Below are positions 6,770-13,187 of a stretch of 13,187 nt of DNA, piece after piece (within the stretch, counting starts at the first letter, position 1; each line of letters begins with the position of its first letter). Source of the DNA: Chloroflexota bacterium (GTDB lineage: Bacteria; Chloroflexota; Chloroflexia; Thermomicrobiales; UBA6265); the NCBI GenBank assembly GCA_023392645.1, contig JAEVYR010000273.1, positions 1-13,187 on the forward strand, given 5' to 3'. Under the pieces are notes generated by a model. That model was not told where the DNA came from. It did no database searches and worked only from the letters and a program-made list of their open reading frames with translations. The translations under genes and the position numbers were made by a program.

Positions 6770-9409
6770 ATGGCCGGGCTCGCTGGTCTCGTCAGCCCGC
6801 TGCGCCGAACGCACGTGGCTGATGTGAGCCCCGGTAGTGGCTTACCCTGGTGGGCGCTCCCCATCAGTGACACGATGCAGGCTATCGGTAGCTCGCCTGA
6901 CGGACTCAGCGCAAGCGAGGCCGCGCGGAGGCTCCGCTCGGCACACGCGATGCAGCCGCATCGGCAGCGATCGGACGTCCGCGCCCTTCTGAGGCAGTTC
7001 ACGAACCCGATCACGCTCATCCTCATCGCCGCCACCATACTCTCGGCAATCCTCGGTGACGTCGTCGAAGCCACGATCATCCTCGTGATCGTGCTTCTCA
7101 GCGGATCGCTCGGGTATTACCAGGAACACACGGCCTCGCGCGCGGTCGCGGATTTGCTTGCCACCGTGGAGACGACGGTCACCGTTCGGCGCGAGGCGCG
7201 AAATATCGACATCCCCGCTGCCGATGTCGTCAGCGGCGACATCGTCGTCCTGGAAACCGGCGACACAGTTCCGGGAGATTGCCTCTTGCTCGATACGCTC
7301 GACCTGCTGGTGAATGAAGCGTCGCTCACCGGCGAGAGCTATCCCGTTGAAAAGGTGCCCGGCCCCGTGCGGGCGGAAGCACCGGTCTCGCAACGCACCA
7401 ACAGCGTGTTCATGGGCACGTACGTCGTGCGCGGAGGCGGCCCCGTACTGGTGGTTGCCACGGGTGCGCAGACGGTGTTCGGGAGCATTGCCGCCGAGCT
7501 CGAGCAAGCGTTGCCGGCGACGCAATTCGAGCGGGGCATGGCGGCCTTCGGCAGATTGCTGTTGTGGGTCATGCTCATCCTCGTCGCTGCGATCCTTGTC
7601 GTCAACATCGCGTTTGCACGGCCGCTCCTGGAATCGGTCTTGTTCGCCCTGGCGCTTGCGGTGGGCATCACCCCGCAGCTGTTGCCGGCGATCGTCACTG
7701 CCAGCCTCTCCTACAGCGCGCGAAAAATGGCGAAAGCCAAAGTCATCGTCAAGCGCCTGAGCGCGATCGAGGATTTCGGTGGGATGAACGTCCTCTGCAC
7801 GGACAAGACCGGCACGCTTACGGAAGGCACGGTTCGACTCGATCGCGTCCTGAACGCCTCCGGCGAGCCGGACGCCACCGTCTTGGAAGCTGCGTATCTC
7901 AACGCCTGCTATCACACGGGCTATGACAATCCGATCGACGACGCGATCCTGTCATCCAGCGATGTCTCGACGGCAACGACTCGGCGCCTGGATGAGGCTC
8001 CATACGACTTCGAGCGCAAGCGGCTGAGCGTGCTCGTCGATATTGGTGGTACGCCAACGATGTTGACGAAGGGGGCCGTCGATTCGGTTCTTGCGGTCTG
8101 CACCGCTGTACGATGTGGCGATGGCCACAACGTTCACATATCCGAGCGAGAAGCCGAGCTTCGAAGTCGGTTTGCGGAGCTCAGCCGAAGTGGCTTGCGC
8201 GTCCTCGGGGTCGCCCGGCGGGACAATATCGACCGCCAAACGCTGGACGAGGCTGACGAGGCCGGTATGACGTTTTTGGGCTTCGCCTGCTTTTCCGACC
8301 CGCCCAAGGCGGGTGTGGGGGAGGTCCTGCGCGACCTGGCGTCCGCGGGAATTTCGCTGCGGCTGGTGACCGGCGACAATCGATTCGCGGCGCGGCACGT
8401 CGCTGAAGCGGTCGGCATGGATGCCGGGAGAATCCTCACCGGGGATGACCTCCGCGTGCTCCCACCGGATGCTCTGGTCGAGCGTGCGCGGGATGTCACG
8501 GTGTTCGCCGAGATTGAGCCGTCTCAAAAAGACCAGCTGGTGAGGGCACTCCGGCAAGGCGGCAATGACGTCGGATTCCTGGGGGACGGTATCAACGACG
8601 CTCCAGCGCTGCGCGCGGCGGACGTTGGCATCTCGGTCGACACGGCCGTCAACGTCGCCCGGGACGCGGCGAGCGTGGTTCTGCTGCAAAAGGATCTCGT
8701 CGTCCTCACCGAGGGCGTGCGGCTTGGGCGGCGAACGTTCAGCAACACTCGCAAATACGTGTTCATCACCACCAGTGCAAGCTTTGGAAATGTGACAAGC
8801 ATGGCAGCCACCACGCTCTTCCTGCCGTTTCTGCCGCTACTCCCTTTCCAGGTCCTGCTGCTCAATTTCCTCACCGACCTGCCAGCGATGACGATCGCCG
8901 CCGATGCGGTGGACCCTGAGGAAATAGAGCAACCCGGTGGATGGGACATCGGTTTCGTGCGTCACTTCATGTTGGTGTTCGGGCTGTTGAGCAGCGTTTT
9001 CGATCTCCTCACCTTCGGCGCGCTTCGCTTCGTCTTCACCGCAGGGCCGGAAGTGTTTCGAGCCGGCTGGTTCCTGGAATCGGTCGGCACCGAACTGACC
9101 GTGATGCTCGTGCTGCGCACGCGCCGGCCGTTCTTTCGCAGCAAGCCCGGTCGCGGGTTGACCGCCAGCACGATTGCCCTGGCCGCCTTCACCCTCGCGC
9201 TGCTGTTGGGTCCGCTGGGGCCGACGCTCGGGTTCGCTTCCTTGTCGCTACCTCTCCTTGCTGCAATCGGGGCGATTCTTGCAGGTTACGTGATAGCCAC
9301 CGAGGCGACGAAGCGGTGGTTCTACACACATGCTGGCCCGCCACATCCCGGCCGGCTGCAAGGCATGACACGGCTGTTGCCTCTTCGAGTGATCCGGCGC
9401 AGGCACTGA
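6770..9409 (+). CDS. mgtA: MgtA-type magnesium-translocating P-type ATPase
   Basis: An 879-residue P3-type ATPase predicted to import Mg2+ across the cytoplasmic membrane using ATP. Motifs in order: TGES at 187-190 (actuator dephosphorylation loop), TPQLLP at 301-306 in M4, DKTGT at 345-349 (phosphorylated Asp345), KGA at 434-436 (nucleotide-binding Lys), TGDN at 534-537 and GDGINDAP at 605-612. Ten membrane helices are visible (about 78-95, 98-116, 263-281, 286-310, 672-690, 693-712, 730-755, 765-783, 797-817, 826-846). The sequence around the phosphorylation site (VIVKRLSAIEDFGGMNVLCT) and the SSVFDLLTF stretch in M7 are characteristic of MgtA/MgtB. The M4 motif has Gln where E. coli MgtA has Glu (TPEMLP), so ion choice deserves caution. 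M6 keeps Asn699 and Asp703. The ATG lies 1 nt after the stop of the PAP2 fusion, with AAGGG 8 nt upstream, indicating coupled translation. Confidence 0.92.
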   Translation: MAGLAGLVSPLRRTHVADVSPGSGLPWWALPISDTMQAIGSSPDGLSASEAARRLRSAHAMQPHRQRSDVRALLRQFTNPITLILIAATILSAILGDVVEATIILVIVLLSGSLGYYQEHTASRAVADLLATVETTVTVRREARNIDIPAADVVSGDIVVLETGDTVPGDCLLLDTLDLLVNEASLTGESYPVEKVPGPVRAEAPVSQRTNSVFMGTYVVRGGGPVLVVATGAQTVFGSIAAELEQALPATQFERGMAAFGRLLLWVMLILVAAILVVNIAFARPLLESVLFALALAVGITPQLLPAIVTASLSYSARKMAKAKVIVKRLSAIEDFGGMNVLCTDKTGTLTEGTVRLDRVLNASGEPDATVLEAAYLNACYHTGYDNPIDDAILSSSDVSTATTRRLDEAPYDFERKRLSVLVDIGGTPTMLTKGAVDSVLAVCTAVRCGDGHNVHISEREAELRSRFAELSRSGLRVLGVARRDNIDRQTLDEADEAGMTFLGFACFSDPPKAGVGEVLRDLASAGISLRLVTGDNRFAARHVAEAVGMDAGRILTGDDLRVLPPDALVERARDVTVFAEIEPSQKDQLVRALRQGGNDVGFLGDGINDAPALRAADVGISVDTAVNVARDAASVVLLQKDLVVLTEGVRLGRRTFSNTRKYVFITTSASFGNVTSMAATTLFLPFLPLLPFQVLLLNFLTDLPAMTIAADAVDPEEIEQPGGWDIGFVRHFMLVFGLLSSVFDLLTFGALRFVFTAGPEVFRAGWFLESVGTELTVMLVLRTRRPFFRSKPGRGLTASTIALAAFTLALLLGPLGPTLGFASLSLPLLAAIGAILAGYVIATEATKRWFYTHAGPPHPGRLQGMTRLLPLRVIRRRH

Positions 9410-9490
9410 GACAAGAGGTGCAAGCGCGCCCTGACAAGCAGTCGCGCAGGTGGCGTCGAGGTGATCAGTTGAGCGTGGCTCTGCGTGAAG

Positions 9491-10270
9491 CTACCAGGAG
9501 GTCCATCCGCCGTCGACGTAGAGAATCTCTCCGGTGACGTAGGAGGCTGCATCCGATGCCAGAAATACCACCGGCCCCTTCAGCTCCTCCAGGCGGCCGA
9601 CCCGCTTCAGCGGGGTGCGCCGCTCAATCTCGCTTCGAATCTCCGGGGTTTCCAAACTACCGGCCGTCATGTTCGACGGGAAGTACCCCGGCCCGATCGC
9701 GTTGACCCGGATGCTATACGGCGCCCAGTGCACCGCCAGGTCACGGGTCAGGTTGACCACGCCGCCCTTGCTCGCGGCATAGGCGGTGGCCGGCGCCGGC
9801 TCCGACGCGCCGGCGCCGAGAATCGACGCGATGTTGATGATCGACCCGCCATTGCCAGCTTTGATCATTGCCTGGGCGGCGATCTTGGCGCAGAGGAAGA
9901 CACCGGTGAGGTTGACGTCGATCACGCGCTGCCAATCCGACAGCTCGATGTCCTCAGGAGGGCCGACGGCGGCCACACCGGCGTTGTTGACAAGGATATC
10001 GAGCCGGCCCAGGACGGCAACCGTCTGATAGACCAGCCGGGCGACCGCCGCAGGGTCGGTCACGTCGGCCTCGACGGCACGTGCGTCATGTCCCTGATCA
10101 CGAAGGCGTGTGGCGGTCGTTTCGACGGCGGGCAGATGACGGCCGGCGCACACCACCTGCGCTCCAGCCTCCGCCAGGGCCTCGGCAAAGACGACGCCGA
10201 GGCCGGATCCCGCTCCGGTCACGATGGCGACTCGGCCTGAAAGATCGAACAATTGCCGCACGGTAGCCAT
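9491..10270 (-). CDS. Short-chain dehydrogenase/reductase (SDR), classical type
   Basis: A 259-residue NAD(P)(H)-dependent oxidoreductase of the usual classical SDR length. Visible motifs: TGAGSGLG at 18-25 (dinucleotide-binding Gly motif), NNAG at 95-98, Asn120, Ser149, and YAASK at 164-168 (catalytic Tyr164 and Lys168). Arg44 after the second beta strand, with no acidic residue there, suggests a preference for NADP(H). The C-terminus ends in the typical YVDGGWTSW. It resembles the gluconate 5-dehydrogenase, 2-deoxy-D-gluconate 3-dehydrogenase and FabG-like groups; the substrate cannot be assigned. The ATG at 10270 has AGGAG 7 nt upstream. It lies 42 nt downstream of a tandem universal stress gene in the same direction, so co-transcription is likely, and it converges on the ATPase gene with 81 nt between stop codons. 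No clear terminator is visible in that gap. Confidence 0.92.
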   Translation of the reverse strand: MATVRQLFDLSGRVAIVTGAGSGLGVVFAEALAEAGAQVVCAGRHLPAVETTATRLRDQGHDARAVEADVTDPAAVARLVYQTVAVLGRLDILVNNAGVAAVGPPEDIELSDWQRVIDVNLTGVFLCAKIAAQAMIKAGNGGSIINIASILGAGASEPAPATAYAASKGGVVNLTRDLAVHWAPYSIRVNAIGPGYFPSNMTAGSLETPEIRSEIERRTPLKRVGRLEELKGPVVFLASDAASYVTGEILYVDGGWTSW

Positions 10271-10312
10271 GGAGTGTCTCCTGTTCTCGCTCGCGTCCGA
10301 TGCGCGGGCCGG

Positions 10313-11452
10313 CTAGGCGTGAGAGCTGGAGTGAACGGCAATCTCCTGTTTTGAGGCATCCAAGTATGCGCTCGGTTCAGCGGGAAGGCGGTCTTTGATC
10401 CGGGTTGCGGTACCGGCGCGGGAGGTTAGAATTCGGCGCTCCTCCGCTGGCACAAGGACCACTGGCGATACCGCGGAAGCGACCAGGTGTTCGGCAACAC
10501 TGCCCATCGGCCAGTGCCGTACCCCGCCTTGACCATGGCTGGCCAGTACGATGATGTCGCCGGGTTCGAGTACTGACACGATCGACGGCACGGGCTCGCC
10601 GATAAGGAGCTCTACACTGGCGCCCACGCCCGCCCGGCGCACCCGTTCGGCCTCAAGGCGAAGATTGTCAGTCAGGGCACCGCAATAATCTTCATAGTAT
10701 GCAGCGTCCCGCTTTGCCTGGGAGGTCGCGATGGGTGTCTGCACCGCGCTGGTCATGGCTGTGGACGCGTGGTCCCGGGAAGCGAAGAAATCCGCTTGGG
10801 TCGGAACGACGCGCAGCAAGTGGATCGTCGCGTTGAAGGTTCTCGCGAGTGCGATGGCAACCGGCAGCGCTGCGCGCGCGCATTTGGAGCCGTCAAGCGG
10901 CACCACCACTCGGTGGCACGCGGCGCAGTCATCGGCTTCGACGAAAGTCGTGTCGTTCGTGTCGGAGACCAGCATGACGGGAACCGTCGATGCCTGGACG
11001 ACGCGGTTCGAGACACTTCCAAGCATGAGCTGACCCAACGTGCTGCGCCGGTGAGTCGGCATCAGGATCAGGTCGACCGCCTGTTCGTCGGCGATTCGCA
11101 GAATCTCGTCCGCGGGCATGCCGGCAGAAATCAGTATCGTGATGTGCGGAGTGACATCGCGCAGCATGCGTGCGACGGACCGAAGATAGGCTCGACGGTC
11201 GTCGATCTCCTTCCGGCGGGCGGTATCGTATCCGGGTATCGGCGCGAGCTCGATGATGGGCAACGGGTTGCTCACGACGCCAAGCAGCAGGATTTGGGAT
11301 TCTACGGACGCCAGAGTGCGCAGGTGGGGGTAGATGCAGGCACCGAGATCGGAGCCATCCAGCGGAACGAGAATCCGGCGCGTGAATCGATTTGTTGACA
11401 CGGCGACGCTCTCTTTCATGTCAGAGAGGATGAGCACCTCCCGTATCGACAC
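10313..11452 (-). CDS. Tandem-domain universal stress protein with a degenerate first nucleotide site
   Basis: A 379-residue protein with two UspA domains (about 24-163 and 180-337) and a 40-residue polar C-terminal tail. Domain 2 has the intact binding loop ASHG-QGGVRHWPM-GS (Gly307, Gly317-Ser318). In domain 1 the same position reads PTHR-RSTLGQLML-GS, with Pro132 and Arg135 replacing the two conserved Gly positions, so ATP binding there is doubtful. Domain 2 has an insertion of about 20 residues (roughly 226-246) compared with the paralogue at 3643-4584. Both proteins share TRRILVPLDGSDL at the start and a similar end (LVP-x-x-ERR). The GTG at 11452 is preferred because GGGAGGA lies 8 nt upstream; the in-frame ATG at 11419 has no well-spaced site. 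It is probably the first gene of a two-gene operon with the SDR. Its leader holds the shared motif at 11501-11518. Confidence 0.92.
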   Translation of the reverse strand: MSIREVLILSDMKESVAVSTNRFTRRILVPLDGSDLGACIYPHLRTLASVESQILLLGVVSNPLPIIELAPIPGYDTARRKEIDDRRAYLRSVARMLRDVTPHITILISAGMPADEILRIADEQAVDLILMPTHRRSTLGQLMLGSVSNRVVQASTVPVMLVSDTNDTTFVEADDCAACHRVVVPLDGSKCARAALPVAIALARTFNATIHLLRVVPTQADFFASRDHASTAMTSAVQTPIATSQAKRDAAYYEDYCGALTDNLRLEAERVRRAGVGASVELLIGEPVPSIVSVLEPGDIIVLASHGQGGVRHWPMGSVAEHLVASAVSPVVLVPAEERRILTSRAGTATRIKDRLPAEPSAYLDASKQEIAVHSSSHA

Positions 11453-11456
11453 GATA
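11444..11456. promoter_or_regulatory. Small dyad overlapping the second stress gene's start codon
   Basis: TATCG and CGATA arms surround a 3-nt centre, across the GTG start and just after the ribosome-binding site. On the minus strand it includes GTGTCGATA, a 9-mer also found at 3514-3522 in the leader of the other tandem stress gene. It could affect translation or bind a regulator; a 9-mer match alone may be chance. Confidence 0.25.
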
Positions 11457-11500
11457 GCCGTCCTCCCGTTTCACGCATGCCGCATTCGGCGAGCCCTCCA

Positions 11501-11518
11501 TGGCAACATCGTATCAAT
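11501..11518 (-). promoter_or_regulatory. Second copy of the motif shared by both stress-gene leaders
   Basis: On the minus strand this reads ATTGATACGATGTTGCCA, identical at 16 of 18 positions (12 consecutive) to 3522-3539 upstream of the first tandem stress gene. It ends 48 nt before the GTG start at 11452. The flanking inverted repeat seen in the first copy is not preserved here, so ACGATGTTGCCA itself is the shared element. Same orientation relative to the gene in both places. Confidence 0.45.
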
Positions 11519-12136
11519 CCATCGAACGCCTGCGGGCACCGGCTCTGCCGGGACCCGGTGCTCTCTACCGCCTACGTGCTCCGGGTGGCCACTTCCATAC
11601 CCGACAACCACCAGCCCGGCATGGCGCCGAGAACCCGCTCGTTGACGGAAAAACCCCGCGGAACCGGGACGCGGCCAGTGCCCATAGGCACCTGATGACG
11701 GGGCAGGTGAATGCCCTGGTACCGAGAGGTCACGCAGGGCGCCGTGTCGCCTGACTGCGACCGGAGCGACCCAGCTTCGACTGTCGCCCCTTGGATATTT
11801 CTCACAATCCGTAGTGCGACCACCGGCATGTACCGGCGATTGGCAGGGAACGACAGAGCCAGCACGAGGCTTCCTCTTGTCTGAGTCGAGTGGCGGACGT
11901 AGCCGGCTTCCACTTCACGGGGTTCTTGCTGTCAAAATCGGTGGGTCTCTCGCGCCAGTGGGCGACAACGACGACACGGTCATTGAATCCCACGAGATCA
12001 GGCGGGACCATCATCTCGTCCATCCCATGCTCCGCGGCGGGTGTGGACTTCTATTCGGTGACCCGCAACAGCGAAAGCGCGTTCGTGATCAAGAGCAGCA
12101 ATACCGTGGGAGAGCACGTCACCATTCACCTTCCCA
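11519..12136. other. Gene-poor stretch between the stress gene and the HAF-repeat gene
   Basis: About 620 bp without a gene I can support. Several open frames cross it on both strands, but none has a ribosome site with a recognisable protein, and the longest plus-strand frame runs antisense into the HAF-repeat gene. A 7-bp inverted repeat (GCACCGG 11536-11542, CCGGTGC 11555-11561) is present. A possible decayed coding fragment lies at 11802-12050. Confidence 0.5.
11802..12050 (-). pseudogene. Possible remnant of an NTF2/SnoaL-like protein gene
   Basis: Starting at the ATG at 12023, the minus-strand frame reads MDEMMVPPDLVGFNDRVVVV followed by AHWRER. This resembles the (x)E-L-I-D-A-G-D-R-V-V-V-x-x-R-x-R-G-R strand pair of NTF2-like/SnoaL-like proteins. 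After about residue 28 the resemblance stops; a different frame continues with EVEAGYVRHSTQTRGSL, which weakly recalls the next strand of that fold. A TAG stop lies 9 codons before the ATG. A frameshifted, truncated remnant is one reading; a chance resemblance is the other. Confidence 0.2.
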
Positions 12137-13187
12137 TCATTCCCGGTTCGGCAACAATCCCGCGACGGGAATCCAGATCACGGCGCGCTCGTCACCGGCG
12201 ATCCGAATTTCGCCCGCAACGATCCCCCGGTTGTTGATGTCTGCAGCGGTGCTGGGCAAGTCGAGCGTCGCCGGCACCATGCTTACCTCGACGCCATCTC
12301 GCCAAAGCACGGCCGCCGACCAGTCGTCCTCACTATCGAGACGGGTCGCCTCTCCAACGACGGTGCCATCGTCGTTCACCCCGGTCGGCCACCACGACTG
12401 CCCGGCGGGCGCGCTGATCTCGCGCCATCGCCCGTCCTCGAGCACGATGCCCAGTGGCTGTCCGTTAGGCGAGAGGGTGAAGCCGACCACCTCGCCCCGC
12501 GCGTTGACCGCGCTGGCCCAAAAGAAATCAATGGAGCTAGGTGTGAGCGACCGCGGCACGCCGTTTTCCCACAGTGCGGCCCGCGTTGCCTGCGGGATCG
12601 ACGAGCCGCTGAGAACGAGGATCTGACCAGCGTCATTGATGTCAATGGCGACGCTCTCGGCGTCGCCCATCGTACCGAGAGCGACGATTTCTCCATCGTC
12701 CCAGACCACCGCATGCCGCACCTCGTCGGGTGTCTCTGCCCAGCCGGCGATTTGCCCGGCGTTGTTGATCGCGTTGGCGAAACCCTCGGGACCGCCGAGC
12801 GTGCCGAGATCTGTCGGCTTCCGTCCATCCCACCGTACGGGCCGGCTGTCACCGTCGGCGGTGTTGGCGTAACCGACTGCGACACCGCCGTCATTGATCG
12901 CCATCGCCGCGCCGTCGTGGCCATCAATCCCGTCCAGCACGATCAGCTCGCCGTCCCGCCACATCGCGGGCCGCTGGATGCCGCTGGACGCGTGTTCGAC
13001 ACTGCCGGCCACCGTCACGCTCAGGTTGATGTCGTAGGCATGGGCGTCGCCGCCGAGCGACGGCAGCGCCAGCATCGCCCACGGCTCCGCCACGTCACTG
13101 GTGGCAGGAAGCGTGGTGAGATCGTGGACCGGAATCCACCGCACCGGTTGCTCGCCGTCATCGAAGAAGGCGCTGCCGACGACGACG
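12137..13187 (-). CDS. HAF-type repeat protein, 5' end outside the window (partial)
   Basis: The frame stays open to the right edge: upstream of the first internal GTG (13144) it continues with VVVGSAFFDDGEQPVRW, itself part of a repeat, so the true start is beyond the window. About eight repeats of 35-45 residues are visible, each with an AxxIN-x-x-G-x-(V/I)xG strand pair, then an (A/P)V-x-W-x-(D/N)G strand and often an LGTLGG or LGTMGD turn. This is the pattern of the HAF family of extracellular repeat proteins, probably a beta-propeller-like fold. The protein ends directly after the last repeat (WIPVAGLLPNRE), with no anchor or C-terminal domain. The role is unknown; secretion is typical of the family but the signal peptide is not in view. 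The gene is separated from the stress gene downstream by about 680 bp. Confidence 0.85.
   Translation of the reverse strand, partial: VVVGSAFFDDGEQPVRWIPVHDLTTLPATSDVAEPWAMLALPSLGGDAHAYDINLSVTVAGSVEHASSGIQRPAMWRDGELIVLDGIDGHDGAAMAINDGGVAVGYANTADGDSRPVRWDGRKPTDLGTLGGPEGFANAINNAGQIAGWAETPDEVRHAVVWDDGEIVALGTMGDAESVAIDINDAGQILVLSGSSIPQATRAALWENGVPRSLTPSSIDFFWASAVNARGEVVGFTLSPNGQPLGIVLEDGRWREISAPAGQSWWPTGVNDDGTVVGEATRLDSEDDWSAAVLWRDGVEVSMVPATLDLPSTAADINNRGIVAGEIRIAGDERAVIWIPVAGLLPNRE

Noticed and set aside
10565..10575. GGTTCGAGTAC-like sequence resembling a tRNA T-arm
   Set aside because: It is inside an intact stress protein gene, and no acceptor or anticodon stems can be assembled around it; the same holds for similar GTTCGA strings elsewhere in the window.
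11814..12626. Plus-strand open frame of 270 codons spanning the gene-poor gap
   Set aside because: Its second half is antisense to the HAF-repeat gene, and the part in the gap (including DNDDTVIESHEI) looks like the reverse shadow of a minus-strand frame rather than a protein.

Overview
The window is GC-rich bacterial DNA with closely packed genes and no tRNA, rRNA, CRISPR array or insertion sequence that I could see. The gene families point to Chloroflexota, probably a Thermomicrobia-like lineage: secreted proteins whose mature N-termini start with short Thr/Pro/Ala linkers, a small exported family built around two His-Gln-Gly motifs, tandem universal stress proteins, and GTG/TTG starts. An actinobacterial host is not excluded. 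The taxonomic call is an inference from family recognition, not from a marker gene.

Layout. Positions 1-215 hold no gene, only a hairpin. Two exported proteins lie on the minus strand: a small two-cysteine secreted protein (1269-1784) and, downstream of it, a secreted SGNH/GDSL hydrolase (216-1112). The spacer between them carries two strong inverted repeats. A 393-bp divergent intergenic region with stacked palindromes (1785-2177) separates them from a plus-strand gene for an SRPBCC-flavodoxin fusion (2178-3440).

Next comes a tight plus-strand operon: a tandem universal stress protein (3643-4584), a large fused membrane protein with an N-terminal PAP2 phosphatase domain (4591-6768), and an MgtA-type P-type ATPase (6770-9409). 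The gaps are 6 and 1 nt, so translation is probably coupled. Converging on this operon is a minus-strand pair: a second tandem universal stress protein (10313-11452) followed by a short-chain dehydrogenase (9491-10270). A gene-poor stretch of about 680 bp follows, with a possible NTF2-like remnant. The right edge cuts a minus-strand HAF-type repeat protein (12137-13187), whose N-terminus is outside the window.

How the genes may work together: the centre looks like a stress-response and membrane-homeostasis locus. Two paralogous nucleotide-binding stress proteins each head a transcription unit. One unit adds a lipid-phosphate-phosphatase-like membrane protein and a cation pump; the other adds an NAD(P)H oxidoreductase. 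Both stress-protein leaders contain the same 12-nt sequence (16 of 18 identical when extended), which may be a shared regulatory site. This motif and the three-part PAP2 fusion protein are the most interesting items.
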